32,453 nt of DNA from an uncultured Bacteroides sp. (lineage in GTDB: Bacteria; Bacillota; Clostridia; Lachnospirales; Lachnospiraceae), in the NCBI GenBank assembly GCA_945865495.1, contig CAMBEF010000005.1, positions 1 through 32,453 of the forward strand, given 5' to 3'. Below the pieces are notes generated by a model. The model made no database searches. It was not told where the DNA came from and saw only the letters and a list, made by a program, of their open reading frames with translations. Numbering within the stretch: position 1 is the stretch's first letter; each line of letters begins with the position of its first letter. Positions 9,406-18,642 of the stretch are shown here, in pieces. The translations under genes were made by a program, and so were the position numbers.

Positions 9406-10587
9406 TTACATCTTGTTTCCCTTAGAGCCTCCGAAGCTTGCCTGATTAAGTATATTAGTATCAAATGTAAATGTAAGACTTTCTTCTGTACGCTCTCTCT
9501 TAAGAGCAAGCTGTATCATGCGGTCAAGCAGCTCCTTATACGGAACTCCTACAGGCTCCCACAGATAGAATGCAAGTGAACCCGGTATTGTATTAATCTC
9601 ATTGAAATACAGCTTATCTGTATCAGCATCTATCATAAAGTCGATTCTTGATACGCCGTTGCAGCCAAGCGCCTTGAATGACTTAACCGCAAGCTCTCTT
9701 ACCTCTTCCCTCTTTTCAGGTGTAAGCTCAGCAGGGATCTTACGTGATACGCTTGCCATGCCCTTAGAACCGCTTCCTTTGGCATTGCTTACGTATTTGT
9801 CCTCATAGCTTAAGATGTCCTTTGTATGAAGAGGCTCCTCACACTCAGATGCGATTGCATCATTCTCATCACCGAGAACTGAGCAGTTAATCTCTCTTAA
9901 GTTCGTAATTGCATGCTCAACGAGAACCTTTGTCGCATATCTGAACGCATCATCTACAGAATTGGCAAGCTCAACACGGCTCTTGGCTACACTGATGCCT
10001 ACACTTGAGCCGAGGTTGACCGGCTTGACTATTACAGGATAACCGAATACCTTTTCAATGTCATTCATCATGCCTTCCATATCAGCATAATCTGACAGTG
10101 TGTACAGGCGTGCATCTAGGACAGGTACATTGCTTTCCTTAAGAACAAGCTTTGTTATGTATTTGTCCATGCCGATTGCCGATGCAGTAACGTCACAGCC
10201 TACAAACGGAATTCCCATCGTCTTAAGATATCCCTGGAAGCCTCCGTCTTCAACATTTGTTCCGTGAACTACAGGGAATGCCACATCAATTCCAACTTCA
10301 ACATTCTTACCAAGCTTCTTCACAGGATACTGTACAAGCTTTACCCTGCCGTCCTCATTGATCATTATGACACGCTGCGACTTCTTAAGAAGCTCATCAA
10401 TATTCTTATATGACTCAATATCACCTATTGAATCACCGATATACATCTCGTTATTCTTAGTCATATAGACCGGTATAACATCATACTTGTCAGTATCCAT
10501 GCTCATATATGCCTGAATTCCCGATATTACAGAGACCTCATGCTCAACGCTCTTGCCGCCAAACATCATTGCTACTCTTGTCTTCAT
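9406..10587 (-). CDS. ddl: D-alanine--D-alanine ligase family protein (ATP-grasp)
   Basis: MMFGGKSVEHEVSVISG, VVHGTNVEDGG, PFVGCDVTASAIGMDK, VKPVNLGSSVGIS, SRIDFM, FNEINTIPGSLAF. GGAGG 8 nt before ATG at 10587 favours this over 10602. Confidence 0.9.
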   Translation of the reverse strand: MKTRVAMMFGGKSVEHEVSVISGIQAYMSMDTDKYDVIPVYMTKNNEMYIGDSIGDIESYKNIDELLKKSQRVIMINEDGRVKLVQYPVKKLGKNVEVGIDVAFPVVHGTNVEDGGFQGYLKTMGIPFVGCDVTASAIGMDKYITKLVLKESNVPVLDARLYTLSDYADMEGMMNDIEKVFGYPVIVKPVNLGSSVGISVAKSRVELANSVDDAFRYATKVLVEHAITNLREINCSVLGDENDAIASECEEPLHTKDILSYEDKYVSNAKGSGSKGMASVSRKIPAELTPEKREEVRELAVKSFKALGCNGVSRIDFMIDADTDKLYFNEINTIPGSLAFYLWEPVGVPYKELLDRMIQLALKRERTEESLTFTFDTNILNQASFGGSKGNKM

Positions 10588-10605
10588 TATTACATCCTCC
10601 ATATA

Positions 10606-12186
10606 TTAATAATTGTCAGGAAGGTCATTCTCAAGCAGGATGTACCTGTGTCCCTGACCTTTGATTGCATATGCATATGACAGTGCTTCTTCAAGCTTGT
10701 CGAATGACTGGCACTTCTGCGGTGTGAAGCCTTTGCTTAATACGCCTTCTTTGATTGGCTCTGTATGCTTTTTGCCGACCAGAAGTATATAATCACAACA
10801 GTCTGCCGCATAAGTACCGAATTTGTAATTGTACTCTTTTTCCTTATCACCAAGCTCTACCATCCCCGGTGTTATAAGAATTCTTATTCCGTCAAACATT
10901 GCAAGTGTCTCTACCGCTGCCTTGGAACCAACCGGGTTAGAGTTATATGCATCATCTATTATCGTTACCTGTCCGTGCTCTCTCATCTGCATTCTGTGAG
11001 GTACCGGCTGGATTCTTCTGACAGGAATCTTAAGATCTGACAGCGGTATTCCGAGTGTGTTGGCAGCTGCAATCGCACCGGCAACATTAATCACGTTATG
11101 CGCACCGATAAGACGCATCTGGAAGTTCTCTGTTGTTCCGTCCGGAGCTGTCATTGTAAATTCCGTTCCAAGCTGTGAAACCGCTATATCACTTGCGCAG
11201 TATCCGTTGCCGCTTCCCTGTGCGAAATAGAATACCTTGTTCTTATAATCCTTTGCCTTATCCTGAATATATTCGTTATCCCCGTTAAGGAACAGGATTC
11301 CGTCATCAGGAAGTGCATCCGCAAGCTCAAACTTTGTATTCTTGATATTCTCCATATTGAAAAATGTCTCAAGATGCTGCGGCCCTATTGAAGTAATAAT
11401 GCCATAATCAGGATGTACAATATCACAGATCTCTTTGATATCCCCTACATGCCTTGCACCCATCTCACATATGAATATCTCATGTGTTGATCTGAGCGAA
11501 CCTCTTATTGTTCTCACAACGCCCATAGGAGTGTTGAAGCTCTCAGGTGTAACAAGCACATTGTACTTCTCCTGCAGAAGTGTCTGGAGATAGAACTTAA
11601 CACTCGTCTTGCCGTAGCTTCCCGTAACTCCGATAACCTTAATGCCTTCAACCGCTTCAAGCTTTCTCCTGGCATCGTTAATATAATATCTGTTAATCGC
11701 AGCTTCTACCGGATGATTGATTATATTACATACTATGTTCATAAAGAACTGCACTGACACAAGCACCATCAGTACTCCACCAAGTGGTCTTATTCTGTCT
11801 GTAAAGCTTCCGCCTCCCAATACCACAGTAAGTATGATTATTATAAATGTCACAAGCACATTGGTTGTAATCATGCGCTTAACTCTCGGCGTATATACAA
11901 GCTTCTTCTTAGTTGTCATGCGCTTCATTGCCCTGTATACAACTATTATGAGAAGAAGTGACAGATACACAAGCACATCAACTGCCGTATACGGCAGTAC
12001 AAGCCTTACTATTCCGAGTATTATTCCATATATCAGCACCCACTGCATCCTTATGTTCTTCTTAAGCCAGTTGACATGCTCGCCATTCTTATATCCGTTA
12101 AGCTGGAACATATGCATATTGTAACGCAGCGTAAGGCAGAATGCCGGGATTGCAAGTAATACCGCTATAATAGTTCTGATTATCAT
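10606..12186 (-). CDS. MurF-like Mur ligase with N-terminal membrane domain
   Basis: Several predicted TM helices in the first ~160 aa, then a Mur ligase (GVTGSYGKTSVK, CEMGARHVGDIKEICDIVHPDYGIITSIGPQHLETF, DDAYNSNP). Confidence 0.88.
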   Translation of the reverse strand: MIIRTIIAVLLAIPAFCLTLRYNMHMFQLNGYKNGEHVNWLKKNIRMQWVLIYGIILGIVRLVLPYTAVDVLVYLSLLLIIVVYRAMKRMTTKKKLVYTPRVKRMITTNVLVTFIIIILTVVLGGGSFTDRIRPLGGVLMVLVSVQFFMNIVCNIINHPVEAAINRYYINDARRKLEAVEGIKVIGVTGSYGKTSVKFYLQTLLQEKYNVLVTPESFNTPMGVVRTIRGSLRSTHEIFICEMGARHVGDIKEICDIVHPDYGIITSIGPQHLETFFNMENIKNTKFELADALPDDGILFLNGDNEYIQDKAKDYKNKVFYFAQGSGNGYCASDIAVSQLGTEFTMTAPDGTTENFQMRLIGAHNVINVAGAIAAANTLGIPLSDLKIPVRRIQPVPHRMQMREHGQVTIIDDAYNSNPVGSKAAVETLAMFDGIRILITPGMVELGDKEKEYNYKFGTYAADCCDYILLVGKKHTEPIKEGVLSKGFTPQKCQSFDKLEEALSYAYAIKGQGHRYILLENDLPDNY

Positions 12187-12199
12187 TATCTACTCCATT

Positions 12200-12991
12200 C
12201 TACACAATCTGAAAGTAATTCTTCATTACATTTCTGAATACCGCCGGCTTCTCAAGGAATGAAAAATGTCCTGTTCCTTCAAGAACAACAAGTCCTGCGT
12301 GCGGAATCTTTTCTTCCATTATCTTAGCATCGCCGATTGGGGTTGCCGTATCCTTGTCTCCCCATATAAGCAGGGTATCCTGCTTAATCTTCGGCATAAG
12401 CTCTCTTAAATCTTCATTAACTGCCATAACAAGGCACTTACGCATAATCGGTGTTGCATTGCGGTAATCGGCAGAGCCCTGTCTTGAATTCCAGTCATCT
12501 ATTATCTCCGGAAACAATGCATGTATCATCTTATAATTAAGGAATTTCTTAAGGAACTTATATCTCTTAATCTTAAGCTTCTGGATTGCTGTCTTCTCCG
12601 GTACAATTCCCGCACTGTCTATCAGTACGATTCTGTCTATCTCAAATGGTATGCTGTCTCTTGAAGCAAGCTTTATTATAACTCTTCCGCCATATGAATG
12701 ACCTATAAGCGTTGCTTTTGCTATACCAAGCTTCTGCATAAGCTTACAGAAGAAATCCGCATATGCATCTACATTCCAGCCCTCCTTCGGCTCATCACTT
12801 CCGCCAAAGCCCGGAAAATCAAATTGTACAAACCTGTATCTGTTATCTCCCGCAAATACCGCTGCAACCGAATCATAAACTGCAAGCTCAGTTCCCCAGC
12901 CCTGCAGCATAACAACTGTCTTCGGACCATCTCCGGTAATCCTGTAGCAGATATTATATCCATCTATCGAAATGTTCATCTCTGTCTCCAT
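12200..12991 (-). CDS. Alpha/beta hydrolase
   Basis: VMLQGWGTELAVYD, FDFPGFGGSD, LIGHSYGGRV (nucleophile Ser), LLIWGDKDTATP, GTGHFSFLEKP. Alternative start at 12979 has GGAG at good spacing. Confidence 0.92.
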   Translation of the reverse strand: METEMNISIDGYNICYRITGDGPKTVVMLQGWGTELAVYDSVAAVFAGDNRYRFVQFDFPGFGGSDEPKEGWNVDAYADFFCKLMQKLGIAKATLIGHSYGGRVIIKLASRDSIPFEIDRIVLIDSAGIVPEKTAIQKLKIKRYKFLKKFLNYKMIHALFPEIIDDWNSRQGSADYRNATPIMRKCLVMAVNEDLRELMPKIKQDTLLIWGDKDTATPIGDAKIMEEKIPHAGLVVLEGTGHFSFLEKPAVFRNVMKNYFQIV

Positions 12992-13129
12992 ATTCTGAAT
13001 CTGAACCTTACATTTATTATGTAAAAAGCCACTCGTAATATAAAATTATAAGCGGCATTATTGATGATGTCAACCGCAAGAAAGCTTAATATTTAACATA
13101 TTCCATATGTATATTCTATGCACAACAAA

Positions 13130-13163
13130 GCCGGAGATTAACTGTGTATTAACACTCTCCGGC
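13130..13163 (-). terminator. Terminator-like hairpin downstream of ohrR
   Basis: GCCGGAGA (13130-13137) and TCTCCGGC (13156-13163), perfect 8-bp inverted repeat; on minus followed by TTTGTTG. Confidence 0.5.
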
Positions 13164-13186
13164 CCTGCTTGTTCAAATTAATTATT

Positions 13187-13642
13187 CTACTCACCAAATT
13201 TTTGCAGAAGCAGCTTAAGTATCCTGTAAAGCTCTCCCGCATCATCCCGGTCAAGCTTAACGCAACCCGCCATCTTGTATGGCACCTCCACAGCTCTTTC
13301 CTTAAGCGCCTCTCCCTCATCAGTTATGCTTACAATAAGATTCCTCTCATCCCTGCTGTCACGCTGTCTTGATATAAGTCCCTTCTGCTCAAGCCTCTTC
13401 AACACCGGAGTAAGTGTGCCCGAATCAAGAAACAGCCTGCTGCCAAGCTCCTTGACATTAACATTCTTCTCTTCCCACAACACCATAAGCGTGATGTACT
13501 GTGTATATGTAATTCCCAGCTCATCAAGAAATGGCTTATACCTTCTTACAATTTCCTTGGAGCACGCATATAAAGGGAAGCATAACTGATTATCAAGCTT
13601 TAACGCATTATATCTGTCCGTTTCGACGTATCTGTTATCCAT
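13187..13642 (-). CDS. ohrR: OhrR-type MarR-family redox regulator
   Basis: LKLDNQLCFPLYACSKEIVRRYKPFLDELGITYTQYITLMVLWEE and LFLDSGTLTPVLKRLEQKGLISRQRDSRDER closely resemble OhrR. Reactive Cys at C21, second Cys at C127. Confidence 0.9.
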   Translation of the reverse strand: MDNRYVETDRYNALKLDNQLCFPLYACSKEIVRRYKPFLDELGITYTQYITLMVLWEEKNVNVKELGSRLFLDSGTLTPVLKRLEQKGLISRQRDSRDERNLIVSITDEGEALKERAVEVPYKMAGCVKLDRDDAGELYRILKLLLQKFGE

Positions 13643-13654
13643 AGTATTATATCA

Positions 13655-13921
13655 TCAGTCAGACGGTTCGAGGACACCATCATGAGCCTTACGCACCGCT
13701 ATTGCAAGCTGACCTGAACACGATGTCGGTCTTCTGCCGCATCTGACATCTCCCAGCTTATTCTCTATCTCTTCTACCGTCCAACCGTCGAGTACCCTTT
13801 CTAAAGATTGCAGGTTGCCATCACACCCACCCATATACTTTATATTAGTGACCACATTATCATCCAAATCAAATGAAATCATCTGTGAGCATGTATTTTC
13901 CGTCAGATAATTATATCGCAT
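13655..13921 (-). CDS. TSCPD-domain small protein (TIGR03905-like)
   Basis: GGCDGNLQSLERVLDG and CGRRPTSCSGQLAIAV motif; RBS TAGGAG upstream. Confidence 0.85.
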   Translation of the reverse strand: MRYNYLTENTCSQMISFDLDDNVVTNIKYMGGCDGNLQSLERVLDGWTVEEIENKLGDVRCGRRPTSCSGQLAIAVRKAHDGVLEPSD

Positions 13922-13932
13922 ATTTCCATCTC

Positions 13933-14478
13933 CTACAATAATTCTCTTATCTTTTCTTCTACAACATCCATGCTGTCAGTAGGCTCAAATCGCTCAACAA
14001 CATGCCCTTTTCTGTCAATCAGGAACTTTGTGAAATTCCATTTAATATCTGAAGTTTCTGCATAATCCTTATGTGTTCTCTCCAACATTCTTTGCAGTAA
14101 AGGGGTGAGAGGGTTCTCCTCATCAAAGCCCTTAAATCCTTTCTCTTCCTTAAGGAATCTGTACAGCGGATGCTCATTCTCTCCATTCACGTCTATCTTG
14201 GCATAATGCTTAAATGTTATGCCAAACTTTGCATCACAGAATGACACTATCTCCTCATTAGAGCCTGGTGCCTGATTACCAAACTGATTGCACGGAAAGT
14301 CAAGAATCTCAAACCCTGCCCCATTATATTTCTCATAAATATTCTGCAGATCATCATATTGAGGGGTGAAGCCGCACTGTGTTGCAGTATTTACAATAAG
14401 GACAACCATGCCCCTGTATTCTTCCATCTTATGTACATCACATACTACGTCCTCTGCTTCAAAATCATAAAAATTCAT
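13933..14478 (-). CDS. Glutathione peroxidase family protein (Cys form)
   Basis: VNTATQCGFTPQYDDLQ, DFPCNQFGNQAPGSNEEI, IKWNFTKFLID; RBS GGAG before ATG at 14478. Confidence 0.94.
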   Translation of the reverse strand: MNFYDFEAEDVVCDVHKMEEYRGMVVLIVNTATQCGFTPQYDDLQNIYEKYNGAGFEILDFPCNQFGNQAPGSNEEIVSFCDAKFGITFKHYAKIDVNGENEHPLYRFLKEEKGFKGFDEENPLTPLLQRMLERTHKDYAETSDIKWNFTKFLIDRKGHVVERFEPTDSMDVVEEKIRELL

Positions 14479-14522
14479 AGCTGGTCTCCTTTTCATTGTT
14501 TAATATTAATTGTTTGTAATTT

Positions 14523-14536
14523 AATTGTGCACAATT
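14523..14536. promoter_or_regulatory. Candidate OhrR/MarR operator
   Basis: Perfect 14-bp palindrome AATTGTGCACAATT in the region upstream of the gpx-TSCPD-ohrR series. Confidence 0.5.
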
Positions 14537-14588
14537 TATTAATTTCCCGTATTTTTATGGTACAGTCATTATTATGCACTGCCTGCAT

Positions 14589-14636
14589 CGTTACTTCGCA
14601 ACAACGTTACTTCGCAACAACGTTACTTCGTAACGT
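14589..14636. repeat. 16-bp tandem repeat (2 perfect copies plus a partial third)
   Basis: CGTTACTTCGCAACAA at 14589-14604 and 14605-14620, then CGTTACTTCGTAACGT at 14621-14636, spanning the MscS stop codon. Confidence 0.85.
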
Positions 14637-15405
14637 GCACATCCAGCTGGCTGTATGGAATCTCGATTCCATTCTCTTCATATACATCCTGAATAATTCC
14701 ATAAGCCTGACGACGCACTATATTACGTAGCTCCGGATTACAGTGAATAAGCATCCTGTACATAATCTGGCTCTCATCGAATCTGTCAGTTCCCTGGAAC
14801 TCACATGACGTTACATTATCAAGCTTTTCTATCTTATTCCTTATATCTTCACAGATATCACGTGCTTTCCCGACCGGGATTCTGTATGATGCCGGTACAT
14901 GTATTATCTGCCAGTCCGACATTACCTCAATCTGTGATATATTACGATTGCTTATCGTAACGATATTACCGGTATTTATATCGTGCAGCTTCGTTACCTT
15001 GATATTGAATGCAATTACTTTGCCAACTATGTCATTATATTTGACGACATCACCAATTGAGAAAAATTTATCCCAGACAATATATGTTCCCATCAGAAGA
15101 TCCTTCAGGATATCCTGCAAAGCAAATCCGACAACAATACTTATTACACCAAGCCCCGTTATAAGTGCGCTTATATCAACTCCATTTATCTGGAGGATAA
15201 ATATAACTGCCATTGCTAATATAATGTACCTGATAACCATCAGCCCCAAACCTGTGTTGGTCGCTCTTCTGCCTTCCATATTCTCTTTCATGAAAAAACG
15301 CTCTGTCGCCTGTTTGATCAGTTTCCACCCTATAACTGCAGCTATAATAGCAATAATGCTCAACCAGAACTGATAATGAGCCAATATTCCTTTTAAAATA
15401 TCCAT
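14623..15405 (-). CDS. MscS-family small-conductance mechanosensitive channel
   Basis: GVDISALITGLGVISIVVGFALQDILKDLLMGTYIVWDKFFSIGDVVKYNDIVGKV. Likely start ATG 15405 (MDILKGIL). Confidence 0.93.
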   Translation of the reverse strand: MDILKGILAHYQFWLSIIAIIAAVIGWKLIKQATERFFMKENMEGRRATNTGLGLMVIRYIILAMAVIFILQINGVDISALITGLGVISIVVGFALQDILKDLLMGTYIVWDKFFSIGDVVKYNDIVGKVIAFNIKVTKLHDINTGNIVTISNRNISQIEVMSDWQIIHVPASYRIPVGKARDICEDIRNKIEKLDNVTSCEFQGTDRFDESQIMYRMLIHCNPELRNIVRRQAYGIIQDVYEENGIEIPYSQLDVHVTK

Positions 15406-15521
15406 GTATATGTATGCTCCCGTTTCATGCTTATAATTAATAAAAATTTTAAATCCTAATCTATTCATTGTCAATAAATGTGGTATTATATGATTAATCA
15501 TATTTTCAGGAGGATTGTGCC

Positions 15522-16283
15522 ATGCAGCCAGCTGCAACAAGCTATCTGCACGCATTTCTGGACATTGGCGAAGCTCTTTTATGCAGCGGTGCCGAGATTT
15601 TCCGTGTCGAAGATACTATCAACCGGATGGGATATGCGTGTGGTGCATCACAGATGAATGTATTTGTAATTACATCCAGCATTGTCATAACTATGGAACT
15701 TCCCGACGGCAATGCAAGGACTCAGACAAGACGCGTCCGTTCTGACAGTGGCAATGATTTTGCCAGGCTTGAAAAAATCAATGATCTCAGCCGCAGATTC
15801 TGTGCTAACCCAATGACTGTAGATGAGTTAAGACACGAGATAGATATTATAAATTCCAAAAAGCCCTCTATCATGGGACAGCTTGCAGGAAGCATACTTG
15901 CAGCCTTCAGCTTTGCAATATTCTATGGAGGCAATATTACTGACGGAATAGTTGCGGCTGTTGCTTCTGTCATAATATGGGCTTCGCAGATATGGCTCCG
16001 CCCTGTCTGCATGAATGGTGTGACGTTCCAGTTCGTTGCCTCATTTATTGCAGGATGCTTCATATGTGCAATGAAATGCCTGTTTCCGTCACTTCACATG
16101 GACAAGATTATGATAGGCGACATAATGCTTCTTATTCCGGGACTCATGTCTACCCACGCCATACGTGATATTCTGATAGGTGACACTATATCAGGTGTCA
16201 TGCGCTTCATAGAAGCCATGCTTCTCGCCGCAGTTCTGGCACTTGGTTTTATTGGAGCGATATGTCTGTTCAGATATATATAG
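15522..16283 (+). CDS. Threonine/serine exporter, ThrE N-terminal-domain type (split ThrE)
   Basis: LDIGEALLCSGAEIFRVEDTINRMGYACG, IPGLMSTHAIRDILIGDTISGVMRFIEA; RBS GGAGG upstream. Confidence 0.92.
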   Translation: MQPAATSYLHAFLDIGEALLCSGAEIFRVEDTINRMGYACGASQMNVFVITSSIVITMELPDGNARTQTRRVRSDSGNDFARLEKINDLSRRFCANPMTVDELRHEIDIINSKKPSIMGQLAGSILAAFSFAIFYGGNITDGIVAAVASVIIWASQIWLRPVCMNGVTFQFVASFIAGCFICAMKCLFPSLHMDKIMIGDIMLLIPGLMSTHAIRDILIGDTISGVMRFIEAMLLAAVLALGFIGAICLFRYI

Positions 16284-16301
16284 CAAATGGAGATTAATTT
16301 T

Positions 16302-16763
16302 ATGATTGATACACAGCTTTTTGTTCAGCTTATAACAGCCGCTGCCGGTTCGGCCGGCTTTGGTCTGCTTTTCCATATCAAAAAAAGATATATTGGGCTT
16401 GTTGGCATTGGAGGAATGATTGGATGGCTTGTCTATGTGTTCTGTACAGGCATATGGGATGGAGTTTTTCTCCCTTCACTTGCTGCCGGCTTTATTGTCG
16501 ATGTATATGCCGAGATTCTTGCAAGAATATGTAAGGAAACATCAACATCATTTTTTGTGACTTCAATAATTCCTCTTGTTCCGGGAAGTACACTGTTCTA
16601 CTGCATGAGCAGCATAGTAGAAGGCAATAATCACATGGCACTCATATACGGACGCGACACATTTTACTTTGCGCTCGGCATCGCCGTCGGTATGAGTGCA
16701 GCATGGTCAATATGCTATTTCGGACGTACAGTAAGGAATCGGGCAGAAGAAAGTTCTCATTAA
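16302..16763 (+). CDS. Threonine/serine exporter small subunit, ThrE C-terminal-domain type
   Basis: GFGLLFHIKKRYIGLVGIGGMIGWLVY and IIPLVPGSTLFYCMSSIVEG; TGGAG before ATG 16302; follows its partner directly. Confidence 0.9.
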   Translation: MIDTQLFVQLITAAAGSAGFGLLFHIKKRYIGLVGIGGMIGWLVYVFCTGIWDGVFLPSLAAGFIVDVYAEILARICKETSTSFFVTSIIPLVPGSTLFYCMSSIVEGNNHMALIYGRDTFYFALGIAVGMSAAWSICYFGRTVRNRAEESSH

Positions 16764-16802
16764 GCAGATTTTCATTTTCTTCAATAAATCATGGGGATGC
16801 AT

Positions 16803-16827
16803 CAGGCATTTATATCATGCCTGTTTT
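16803..16827 (+). terminator. Terminator hairpin between convergent thrE pair and cbiD
   Basis: CAGGCAT (16803-16809), loop, ATGCCTG (16817-16823), TTTT; overlaps the cbiD 3' end. Confidence 0.55.
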
Positions 16828-17963
16828 AGAATATCTCTTAACATATCTTCTGCCTGCGGGCTTTTTGCAAGCATACCATACTTATTGGAATATATCATAC
16901 ACTCAATATGCAGCCTGTCACCTGCACGTCTGGTGAGATTCTGCATAACTTTGTCAAGTACACATGACATTGTTGCTTCAAGCAGATTTCCCTGCCCTTC
17001 TGAATCTCTGTCAATAATATCAAGTGCATCTTCTGTTGTAACTGCATCAAGTATACGCAGTGCCGTATTACTGTCAGCCCCCGCACTTATTGCGGCTGCG
17101 GCAAGAAGCTCCATTCTGCAGTCGCCTTCTTTGGAGTGGGTATTCATAATTCCACCTGCCACCTTAATAAGCTTGCCAATGTGACCGGTAAGAATCATCG
17201 AATCAAATCCAAGCTCCTCTGCCATATCTATCGTGTCTCCGATATAATTACTGCATTTTACGCTTCTGTCAATATCATACCCGTATGTATTCTTAAGAAA
17301 ATCTCTTCCGTAATTGCCGGGTGTTACCGCAACCGATGCAATTCCGAGTGCGCGTTTCTGCCTGAGTTCAACACGGATTGTATCAAGAAGTGCTTTTGTA
17401 CTCATAGGCTCTACAATTCCACTCGTTCCAAGAATTGATATTCCACCCTCTATTCCAAGTCTCGGATTAAATGTATTTGCCGCGACTTCACGTCCCTCAG
17501 GCACAGAAATTTCAACCCTGATAACACCTTTGTAATCGCATATATCCATAACCTCAGCAACCTCATCTGCAATCATCTTTCTCGGAACATGGTTAATTGC
17601 AGCATTTCCCACAGGCTGGTCAAGCCCCGGCTTTGTCACACGACCCACACCGTTTCCTCCGTCAATTATTACTTTGGCATTGTCATTACTGCTGTCATTA
17701 CCCTGCATTGCATAAGGCTCCATCGTCACCAATGCACAGACATGTACGCCCGTTGTAATATCGGGATCATCACCGCCGTCTTTTATCACCGCACAGCTCA
17801 CCGAATTCTCATTCATTACTATATCTTCTATCTGTGCGTTAAATACTATTCCCTTAGGTGTCTGTATACTTATTGTCTCTTTTCTTCTTCCTGTCAGCAG
17901 CATATAGCATGCAGCCTTTGCCGCTGCTGCCGCGCAGCTTCCGGTTGTGAATCCGTATCTCAT
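16815..17963 (-). CDS. cbiD: Cobalt-precorrin-5B (C1)-methyltransferase CbiD
   Basis: MRYGFTTGSCAAAAAKAA, DGGDDPDITTGVHV, GVGRVTKPGLDQPVGNAAINHVPRKMI. Confidence 0.96.
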   Translation of the reverse strand: MRYGFTTGSCAAAAAKAACYMLLTGRRKETISIQTPKGIVFNAQIEDIVMNENSVSCAVIKDGGDDPDITTGVHVCALVTMEPYAMQGNDSSNDNAKVIIDGGNGVGRVTKPGLDQPVGNAAINHVPRKMIADEVAEVMDICDYKGVIRVEISVPEGREVAANTFNPRLGIEGGISILGTSGIVEPMSTKALLDTIRVELRQKRALGIASVAVTPGNYGRDFLKNTYGYDIDRSVKCSNYIGDTIDMAEELGFDSMILTGHIGKLIKVAGGIMNTHSKEGDCRMELLAAAAISAGADSNTALRILDAVTTEDALDIIDRDSEGQGNLLEATMSCVLDKVMQNLTRRAGDRLHIECMIYSNKYGMLAKSPQAEDMLRDILKQA

Positions 17964-17976
17964 AGTCACCCTTTTT

Positions 17977-18603
17977 CTAATGAATTATTTTTGTCACATG
18001 AAAATCACAGCAATCATTACCCTGCGCCAGTGTTTTGGTACGATGCAGCTGACCTCCTTCATTGCGATAATTTCTCTCATCCATATTACATAGGCACGGA
18101 ACAAATTCAAAGCAGTTCTCACGTTTGCCAAGCTTACATATGCCACATTCCGTATATGTATTGTAAAATTCATCTACACCCTTTTCGTAACAGAACTTCC
18201 AGTCAAGCTCATACGTTGAGGTCTGGCTTGCTATGCTTTCTCTCACCTTTTTATCCTGAACCTTATCTGTAAACAGGACACATTTTTTATTTTTGTGTAC
18301 ATTAACGATAAATGGCGAATCAAAGACTGCGGTTACCATTGTATCTATTACATCGGGTGTTATCATGGCCGGTTCTGCCTTATGTAACGAAAATACAAAT
18401 GCTGCTATATACAGATTCATCTCTAATGAGCTGCCTCCTATATCCGGTGTTCTTAAAAGCATCGCCTTGTATTCCTGTTTTACTTTTTTCCTGTATCTTT
18501 TCATATCCATCTTTGGATATATCATCGAAAGCCTTGCTAATGCAGTCTTGAAACATAATAATTCTACCGCTTTTGCATAAATTCCGTATTTTAACATATG
18601 CAT
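17977..18603 (-). CDS. L-2-amino-thiazoline-4-carboxylic acid hydrolase-like protein
   Basis: Cys-rich C-terminus (YTECGICKLGKRENCFEFVPCLCNMDE) and LHRTKTLAQGNDCCDFHV. ATG at 18597 is a possible start. Confidence 0.8.
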   Translation of the reverse strand: MHMLKYGIYAKAVELLCFKTALARLSMIYPKMDMKRYRKKVKQEYKAMLLRTPDIGGSSLEMNLYIAAFVFSLHKAEPAMITPDVIDTMVTAVFDSPFIVNVHKNKKCVLFTDKVQDKKVRESIASQTSTYELDWKFCYEKGVDEFYNTYTECGICKLGKRENCFEFVPCLCNMDERNYRNEGGQLHRTKTLAQGNDCCDFHVTKIIH

Positions 18604-18642
18604 TACCTGTCCTTTTTTTACATGTTACATGCATTTTCCTCA

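Noticed and set aside
7033-12186. A vancomycin-resistance (van) gene cluster
   Set aside because: VanH-like and Ddl-like genes are on opposite strands with an XRE gene between them, no vanX or vanRS was found here, and the Ddl retains the Lys-Tyr pair typical of D-Ala-D-Ala ligases.
13933-14478. Selenocysteine-containing glutathione peroxidase
   Set aside because: The active site codes Cys (TATQCGFT) and there is no in-frame TGA at that position.
17589-18272. Long plus-strand ORF of 227 aa opposite cbiD/ATC-hydrolase-like gene
   Set aside because: Antisense shadow of recognisable genes; His/Cys/Tyr/Ser-rich composition typical of spurious ORFs. The same applies to 8446-8871, 19307-20128, 26520-27032, 28794-29189 and 30257-30790.
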